DNA from: Symbiodinium natans
Taxonomy: Eukaryota > Sar > Dinophyceae > Suessiales > Symbiodiniaceae
Direction: 5' to 3'
DNA: 64,000 nt
NCBI GenBank assembly: GCA_905221605.1
Contig: CAJNDS010002468.1
Coordinates: forward strand, 537,501-601,500
The position numbers and the translations under genes are program-made. The notes below the pieces were generated by a model that did no database searches, was not told the DNA's origin, and saw only the letters and a program-made list of their open reading frames with translations. Positions 58,701 through 64,000 of the stretch are shown in pieces. Every line of letters begins with the position of its first letter. Position 1 is the stretch's first letter.

Positions 58701-58760
58701 CTCGCCGGCAGTGGGAACGCGGGAAACGCTGCGGCCCGTTTCATCATGGAGGATGTCTGA
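58701..58760 (+). CDS. Terminal exon-like island (SGNAGNAAARFIMEDV)
   Basis: GAGGTTACAG acceptor at 58700, phase 0; LAGSGNAGNAAARFIMEDV and TGA. A tidy C-terminus. The minus-strand frame is a shadow. Confidence 0.45.
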   Translation, partial: LAGSGNAGNAAARFIMEDV

Positions 58761-59110
58761 CTATAGGGGTTTGGGGGTTGAGGTATTGGGGGTGTTGTTT
58801 TTTTTTCAGGGTTGAAAGTTCACAGTTTCGAGTTTTTAGGCTTTAAGAAGGCCATGGTTTTGGGATGTCTGACTGTAGGGGTTTAGGGTTTGAGGTATTG
58901 GGGTGTGTTTGTTTTTTCTTCATGGTTGAACGTTGGGATGTTGCCTTCGTTTGTTTTTCACGGTTGAAAGTTGGAATGTTCCCCCTTGTACTAACAGTCC
59001 TTAGTAGGGATTATGGTTCCAACTACTAGAATCCGGATTAAGGACTGCTAGTATAAGGGGGGGGGTACATCCCGAGTTGCAAGTTTCGAGTGCTTAGGCT
59101 TTGAGAAGGT
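58749..59110. repeat. 115-bp tandem duplication, third part split by a family C element
   Basis: ggatgtctgactataggggt recurs at 58863 (ggatgtctgactgtaggggt); agtttcgagtttttaggctt (58824) recurs at 59080 after the element. Confidence 0.8.
58973..59073. mobile_element. Family C element with recognisable empty site
   Basis: ggaatgttcccccttgtact to ggggtacatccc. Flanked by agttg on each side; the paralogous unfilled sequence at 58813 reads gttgaaagttcacagtttcg, so the element inserted into one repeat copy. Confidence 0.8.
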
Positions 59111-59303
59111 CAGGGTTTTGGGTTTAGGGGGGCGGGGGTCCTTTGTAGTCCAATGGCTGATAACTGTGCACCTAAACCCTGAACCCTAAACTCACGAAAC
59201 CCCCGAAACCCCCCTACCCCCCTTAAAACTGCATGAACCCTTGCATCTGGGGATCAAGGACCGAAACCCTAAACCCTAAACCCTAAACCCTACACCTTAG
59301 GGC

Positions 59304-59399
59304 ATGAAGCACGATGGTCAGTTGGAGGGTGAAGTCGCTGCCAAGAAATCCTAGGACCTGTCTGCAGAGTTTAGGGACTCGCTGAGCTCTAGGTTTTAG
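59304..59399 (+). CDS. Exon-like island with in-frame TAG
   Basis: ATG then KHDGQLEGEVAAKKS, TAG at 59352, then DLSAEFRDSLSSRF in the same frame. Both halves look coding. CCCTAAA left. Confidence 0.35.
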
Positions 59400-59407
59400 G
59401 GAGGGTG

Positions 59408-59484
59408 GGATGCTCCCCCTTATACTAAACAGTCCTTAATAGGGATTTGAATTGCTGGTACTATAATCCCTATTAATCAGGGAT
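59408..59484. mobile_element. Family C element, partial
   Basis: gggatgctcccccttatact and ctataatccctattaatcag. Confidence 0.6.
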
Positions 59485-59652
59485 GACGGCTCGCTCACAC
59501 TTCTTGAAGACCTCGCAGCCACACGAAGAATCTCTGGCCACTTCCCCTACACATCGGCCCTCGTCCCTGTTCAAAAGCAGCCCCGTATATCTAGAAGATT
59601 GAAACTAAGTACCCTTGTTCCGCTGTGTTTGGGAGGTTTGCTTCCTGAATTT

Positions 59653-59759
59653 GGGATGTTCCCCAATGTTCCCCCTTCACCTAACAGTCCTTAATAGGGA
59701 TGATCACAGGGGGTACTATAATCCTTATGGAGGACTGGTAGTATAAGGGGGGACATCCC
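59653..59759. mobile_element. Family C element copy
   Basis: gggatgttccccaatgttcc to tataaggggggacatccc; 107 bp. Confidence 0.7.
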
Positions 59760-59974
59760 AATCCTTAATTCTAAACCGTTAACCCATAAAAGGCAAGAAA
59801 CCAAGGACAACCCTAAACCCTAAACCCTAAACCCTAAACCCTAAACCCTAAACCCTTTTCATTCTTAAGTTCCTGAGCAGCCTGGAAAAAGACACGTTTA
59901 GAAGTTGTAAGACCTGAGCGAAAAATCCCTACTCAGGGGTAGATTTAGGGTTTTTGGGGTTGTCCATGGTTGTC

Positions 59975-60046
59975 CTCAATGGTGATTCTAGTACCCCCTT
60001 AAGTATCATCCGTATTAAGGACCGTTAGGTTAAGGGGGAACATCCC
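59975..60046. mobile_element. Family C element, partial
   Basis: ctagtacccccttaagtatc and gttaggttaagggggaacat ccc. Confidence 0.55.
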
Positions 60047-60072
60047 AAGTTTTGGGTATCAGGCCAGTATAG

Positions 60073-60188
60073 GCTTCAGACGTCAGCGTTTTGCCGGAGC
60101 GCACTCTTCCCAGGTGACGCAGCGGATGAAGTGGGTGACGCGCTTCCACCGGACCCGAGGACATGCAACATTTGTTCGAAACTATCTA
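60073..60188 (+). CDS. Exon-like island (QRMKWVTRFHRTRGHATF)
   Basis: AGTATAG acceptor at 60072; FRRQRFAGAHSSQVTQ then RMKWVTRFHRTRGHATF VRNYL into TTTAGGG. Basic. A second CAG at 60114 could shorten the exon. Confidence 0.45.
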
Positions 60189-60235
60189 GGGTTTAGGGTT
60201 TAGGGTATAGGGTTTAGGGCTTAGGGTTTAGGGTT

Positions 60236-60460
60236 TAGAGGAGGGGACCCTTAGGCACGTAAGGACCATGGAGGGATGCAAGCGCTTTTTTCGGGTAATT
60301 CCGATGCCCCAAAGCAGCGGGTCCCTCGAACATGCCCCCGGAGTCTGTAAAAACGAGAATTATTTTTTTTGACACGTACGTGAAAAAAATCAAAACTAGT
60401 TCTCAGTATACGCGTACGTGTAAATCAAAAACTAACTCTGCCTAAGGGTCCCCTCCTCTA
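60236..60460. mobile_element. Family E element with perfect 22-bp terminal inverted repeats
   Basis: tagaggaggggacccttagg ca at 60236-60257 matches inverted at 60439-60460. TTTAGGG lies outside left and CCCTAAA outside right. The interior has cacgtacgtgaaaaaaatca and tacgcgtacgtg. Confidence 0.85.
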
Positions 60461-60599
60461 AACCCTAAACCCTAAACCCTAGCCCTAAACCCTAAACCCT
60501 GGTCCCTTTTAGGGTTTAGGGTGTAGGGCTGATGAGAATCCATTCGAGGAGTGCACACCACGCCGGCGGTCTTCGTAAATGGCCTGGAGGCAAGTTGAG

Positions 60600-61400
60600 G
60601 GGTTTGGGGTTTAGGGTTTGGGGTTTAGGGTTTAGGGTTTGGGGTTTAGGGTTTAGGGTTTAGGGTTCAGGGTTTGAGGGCTTGGAGGGCTTGGAGGGCT
60701 TGAGCTGTTGAAGGGTTTGTAAAAGTCAAGGAATGCTGCGCCAGACCCTAAACCCATAAACTCTGAACCCTAAGCCCAAAACCCCTGAACCCTAAACCCT
60801 AAACCCTAAACCCTAAACCCTAAACCCTAAACCCTAAACCCCTAACCCCCTAAAGTCTAAGCCTTAAGCCCCAAAACCCCTAAGCCCCAGACCCTTAAAC
60901 CTTTACCCTCAGTGAGCTCTGGCTTCAGGGGGTCAGAAACCTCGATCCCCAAGCCTTAGACTGACGAGACAAACCCAGTTGTAAGTTTCGGGTTGAGGGT
61001 CCGGGTTTAGGGTTTCGGGTTTAGGGTTTAGGGTTTCCCTTCAAGCCCCTTGACTCTGTTTTGCGGGTTTAGGGTTTAGGGCTTAGATCTGAGGGCTGAG
61101 GGCTCTAGTCTAGGCGCTTGACGCGACTGCACCTGCAATCCAGAAGCTTAGGGTACTAAACACCCTAAACCCTAAACTCTCAACCCTAAACCCAAAACCC
61201 AAAACCCTAAACCCTGAACCCTGAACCCTGAATCCCTAACCCACTAGGAACCGGATCTCCACGGTTGAGGGAGGACAGGGTTTAGGATTTAGGGTTTAGG
61301 GTTTAGGGTTCAGGAATCAGGAATCAGGGTTCAGGGTTTAGGGTTTAGGGTTTAGGGTTATAGGGTTTAGGGTTTAGGGACCATCTGCAAGCCCCCGGCA
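60600..61400. other. Telomeric-rich stretch with only very short open pieces
   Basis: TTTAGGG/TTTGGGG (60600-60680), CCCTAAA (60780-60845), TTCAGGG and TTTAGGG (61280-61385). A short piece ALDATAPAIQKLR at 61116 might be an exon. Confidence 0.5.
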
Positions 61401-61401
61401 G

Positions 61402-61479
61402 GCGGGAATCGTCAGCAGCGACTGGACTCCTGATGCCCCCCGGTTCAGAAAGCCCCTAAACTGGTTTTTGGAGTACTAA
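61402..61479 (+). CDS. Exon-like island (SSDWTPDAPRFRKPLNWF)
   Basis: CCGGCAG acceptor at 61401, phase 0; AGIVSSDWTPDAPRFRKPLN then WFLEY and TAA. 42 bp of it are identical to 13762-13803. Confidence 0.5.
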   Translation, partial: AGIVSSDWTPDAPRFRKPLNWFLEY

Positions 61480-61726
61480 ACTTTAATACCTTTTTTGGTT
61501 CTGGGTTCCTATTAGTGCTACTTATTACCTTTTTTTCAGGGTCTACTCCAAAGCTAAGTAAACCACCCTTAACCTTTGAACCCTGAAACCCTATCCCTAA
61601 ACCCTAAACCTTAAGCTTAAACCCTAAACCCTACAACCCTACAACCCTAAAACCCTAAACCCTAGACCCTGAACCCTATAGACAACTTGGGCTTGTGGGG
61701 CTTTGGGGGCGTACAAGGTTTTCCAG

Positions 61727-61801
61727 CGCACGTTCGAAGCCCCAAGCACTACAAGCCCAAACGGCCCAATCAGCTCAACGGGCTTTAGGGTCGATGGTTG
61801 A
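61727..61801 (+). CDS. Terminal exon-like island (RTFEAPSTTSPNGPISST)
   Basis: Acceptor aaggttttccag at 61726, phase 0; RTFEAPSTTSPNGPISST GFRVDG and TGA. Ser/Thr/Pro-rich. Confidence 0.45.
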   Translation, partial: RTFEAPSTTSPNGPISSTGFRVDG

Positions 61802-61811
61802 GGGTTTAGGA

Positions 61812-61905
61812 GCCCTAAACCCTAAACCCTAAACCCTAAACCCTAAACCCTAAACCCTAAACCCTAAACCCTAAACCCTAAACCCTAAACCCTAAACCCT
61901 ATCGA
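61812..61905. repeat. CCCTAAA array
   Basis: About 13 perfect units. Confidence 0.97.
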
Positions 61906-61913
61906 ACCCTGGC

Positions 61914-62066
61914 TTCCCTACAAAGCCCAGAGCTCCGGACCTCGACGCAAGCTCCGAACCGCACAAGCCCCAGAAAAAAACCCTTACAAGGGACCTTTGG
62001 GGTTGTTTAGGGGTTGTTTCGGGGATAGTATTGGTATACATAATATATATGTATATATATATATAG
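61914..62066 (+). CDS. Frame with possible C-terminal membrane segment
   Basis: TKPRAPDLDASSEPHKPQKK then TLTRDLWGCLGVVSGIVL VYIIYMYIYI to TAG. The hydrophobic end is partly encoded by a TATATA microsatellite, so it may be accidental. TTTAGGGG-like words are read through inside the frame. Confidence 0.3.
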   Translation, partial: FPTKPRAPDLDASSEPHKPQKKTLTRDLWGCLGVVSGIVLVYIIYMYIYI

Positions 62067-62165
62067 AAACATATACATATCATATACATAAACAAATAAA
62101 GAACATATATTCATATACATATATACATACATATAGTACATATATATATATATATGTATGTATAT
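62040..62165. repeat. TA/CATA microsatellite
   Basis: Several (TA)n and tacata tracts. Confidence 0.95.
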
Positions 62166-62532
62166 TTGTTTTCGCGGTTATAAGGGGTTCTGAGCCCCAC
62201 GTAATGTAGCGGCCTGCATAGTTAGAATGGTTTTTTGAGGGCTTTTACAGTATATTTTAGAGAGACCATAAGGGAATACTATTAGCCATTATGCGACCCT
62301 ATATTAGCCGGATGATAGCTCCAGGAAAAACCCCAAACCAAAACCCTCCAAGTAAGCCTTAAATCCGACCCAGCGCGACGCCCGAACACCAAATCTAGAG
62401 GCTTAGGGATTCAAGAATACATGGCTTCGGGGTGTAGGCATATGGTTTAGGGTTTAGTGGTTGAGGGGTTTCGGGTGCAATGGTTTCAGGTTTGGTTCGG
62501 CATTGGGGGTCTATAGGGGTGAGGTTCACTCC

Positions 62533-62637
62533 CAAAGGATCCATGTACCTATATAGTATATTCTGGGGCCCGAAAGCTACTATATAGGAACCCCTTTAAG
62601 GCCCAAGTATATACTATATGGGCACATGGATCCTTTG
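62533..62637. mobile_element. Family A palindromic element, intact copy
   Basis: caaaggatccatgtacctat to gggcacatggatcctttg; 105 bp. An exon-like island starts two bases beyond its right end. Confidence 0.85.
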
Positions 62638-62638
62638 G

Positions 62639-62740
62639 GACTGTACCCTTTGCCAGGAATGGTCCCAGTTCCTGGACTGGCACCTCAACAACACGCCTGC
62701 ACCGCCCCGCGGACTAACCAGTCGGTGCGTTGAAATCCCT
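62639..62740 (+). CDS. Exon-like island (CTLCQEWSQFLDWHLNNT)
   Basis: DCTLCQEWSQFLDWHLNNTP then APPRGLTSRCVEIPKP. Abuts a family A element. No family recognised. Confidence 0.45.
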
Positions 62741-62905
62741 AAACCCGGAAACCCTATGCTAAATCCTATCTGGTCACTTTTCTCTATTCTGCTCCCTTAG
62801 GGCGTTACTACTTCGGCGGTCCGTCAGATTTAGGGTGCCCAACAGGAGACCATAATTGTGGGTTTCCGTTTATACCCCTTATATACCCAAGGGCCCATAC
62901 TTCAG

Positions 62906-63042
62906 AACCCTTTAAGAGAAAGCGCCGCCTTGCTATCGCTTATGCTATCGAATGCCGGAACCCCTTAAGAAGGAGAATGAAAGGGCACCATAGACTAGAC
63001 CCAAGGAATAAAAGGGCCTCTTTTTGGTTTAAAGGTGCTTAG
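62906..63042 (+). CDS. Basic exon-like island with NLS-like patches
   Basis: ACTTCAG acceptor at 62905; FKRKRRLAIAYAIECRNP then LRRRMKGHHRLDPRNKRA SFWFKGA and TAG. KRKRR and RRRMK fit nuclear localisation signals. 45 codons. The 3' part overlaps family D-like words. Confidence 0.45.
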
Positions 63043-63107
63043 AAGGGAGCCTAAACCCTAAAAAAAAGGAATTTAAGGACCCACTCTGGGTTCTTGTAGA
63101 CGCACGC

Positions 63108-63147
63108 ATGGAGCAGGGCGCAGAACAAACCAAAACACTCCGAACGG
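63108..63147 (+). CDS. First exon, GTGAGT donor
   Basis: ATG opens MEQGAEQTKTLRT plus one base, followed by GTGAGT at 63148. Phase 1, exactly matching the next exon (G plus GG). Confidence 0.55.
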
Positions 63148-63363
63148 GTGAGTCTTTTCAACTCTGCTTTTATTGCACTTAAACAGCTTTACGGCCTAAG
63201 AACTATTTTTGAGAACTCACCCTCATTCAGTTTCATGACTTTCATGTTTAGGGTTTAGGGTACGTTGTTGATGCATATGTACATACATGTACATACACAT
63301 ATATATATATATATATGTGTTTTACTTTTTTTTACGCTAAGTAGTACTCTTACTCCTTTTCAG
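63148..63363 (+). other. Predicted intron with telomeric units and TA microsatellite
   Basis: GTGAGT ... actcttactccttttcAG. It contains two TTTAGGG units (63246-63260) and a (TA)n tract. The polypyrimidine tract is excellent. This is the most conventional intron in the window. Confidence 0.55.
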
Positions 63364-63448
63364 GGATGGGCAATGAGCCCCCACCTTCGTTCCTTCCTCC
63401 ACACATTTCCTTTAAGGGGCGGGCCCAGGTCCTCGACAGATCGACCAC
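63364..63448 (+). CDS. Second exon of the 63108 gene, GTAAGC donor
   Basis: In phase: G MGNEPPPSFLPPHISFKG RAQVLDRSTT, ending AC|GTAAGC. Proline-rich. A possible third exon after TCTTCCTAG at 63751 (63752-63794) would read TGTGIKYFPTKFRF and TGA in phase; its intron would hold the family F and H elements. Confidence 0.5.
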
Positions 63449-63512
63449 GTAAGCCCTACGAACCTGAACCTGCGACCGAGGGTCTGGGCCTCTTGAGTCA
63501 GTGAAGTCGAAA

Positions 63513-63642
63513 GCCTACAGGGTGGGGCCCCCTAGTTATAAGTAGAGTTATAAGGGCCCTAAATTGGGTTATAAGGACCCTAAGTTGGGTTATAAGTCCC
63601 TTAACTACAGTTAGTATAGTAAGGGGGCCCCACCCTGTAGGC
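63513..63642. mobile_element. Family F element with perfect 21-bp terminal inverted repeats
   Basis: gcctacagggtggggccccc t at 63513 matches inverted at 63622-63642. The interior repeats gttataaggaccctaa three times. Confidence 0.85.
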
Positions 63643-63679
63643 TCTAAAGCCAAAAAACCCCATTCTAAATCAGTGTTAG

Positions 63680-63736
63680 GGATCCTTTTTGTTTTTTGGG
63701 TTATGGGCTTTCTGATATCGAAACAAAAAAGGATCC
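63680..63736. mobile_element. 57-bp palindromic element (family H)
   Basis: ggatcctttttgttt at left and aaacaaaaaaggatcc at right. Only one copy seen. Confidence 0.5.
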
Positions 63737-64000
63737 TTTTTTTCTTCCTAGGGGAACAGGGATTAAGTATTTCCCTACAAAGTTCAGGTTTTGAGGGTTT
63801 AGGGTTTAGGCATGTAAGGGTGTTTAGGCTTTATGGGGGGTTGAGAATCCAAAGACCTAGCCACACCCTGCCCTGCCTATAAGCCCTGTGACTTAGTAAG
63901 TCTACTTAGTATCCCCATGGAAACCTTATTCTAATTCCCAATAACCCACCTTACTAACCCTACTTGCTAAGCCAAGAAAGGGCTTCCAAGTAAACCCTGA

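Noticed and set aside
1-64000. tRNA, rRNA, bacterial operons, riboswitches
   Set aside because: No cloverleaf with conserved T-loop words, no rRNA signature and no Shine-Dalgarno-linked gene series were seen by eye; a covariance search would be needed to exclude small RNAs.

Overview
The window is nuclear DNA of a eukaryote whose telomeric repeat is TTTAGGG (CCCTAAA on the other strand), the plant/algal type also known from dinoflagellates and other photosynthetic protists. No bacterial signature (operons, Shine-Dalgarno sites), tRNA or rRNA was recognised. The species is not determinable by eye; a large, repeat-rich algal genome is the most economical guess.

The dominant feature is well over 100 short interstitial telomeric arrays in both orientations, scattered along almost the whole 64 kb, with local variants (TTTTAGGG, TTTAGGGG, TTATAGGG, CCCTAGAAA, TTCAGGG). 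Between them lie GC-balanced islands of about 50-290 bp that read like single exons: open frames with ordinary amino-acid composition, an AG dinucleotide (often CAG) at one edge and GT at the other. Most islands have CCCTAAA on their left and TTTAGGG on their right, so the spacers run (TTTAGGG)n then (CCCTAAA)n and are self-complementary. At four places two neighbouring islands join in phase across a GT...AG spacer that contains telomeric repeats: 16746-17200, 27835-28380, 55339-55588 and 63108-63448. I therefore read the window as a series of genes whose introns are filled with telomeric repeats. Almost every island encodes a protein I cannot name; the clearest recognisable content is a Cys/His-rich module (27.8 kb; possibly also 54.9 kb) and a DTGSA aspartic-protease-like motif (30.0 kb).

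Layout: 0-7.8 kb exon islands and telomeric arrays; 7.9-10.3 kb an AT-rich element with inverted-repeat ends; 10.6-22.7 kb dense exon islands, with a possible structured RNA at 12.45-12.77 kb; 22.76-26.55 kb a GC-rich minisatellite block with related inverted ends and an AT-rich foreign-looking insert; 26.6-38.2 kb exon islands; 38.288-40.913 kb a terminal-inverted-repeat element flanked by an 11-bp duplication and filled with 113-bp and 106-bp satellites; 41-64 kb exon islands with many small palindromic MITE-like elements of at least six families.

Three telomeric arrays are flanked by direct duplications of 9-22 bp of local sequence, suggesting insertion rather than simple slippage. Most exon calls rest on reading-frame quality and splice dinucleotides alone; transcript data would decide them. 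Several frames carry in-frame TAA/TAG or apparent frameshifts, so some islands are probably decaying copies, or the sequence has homopolymer errors.
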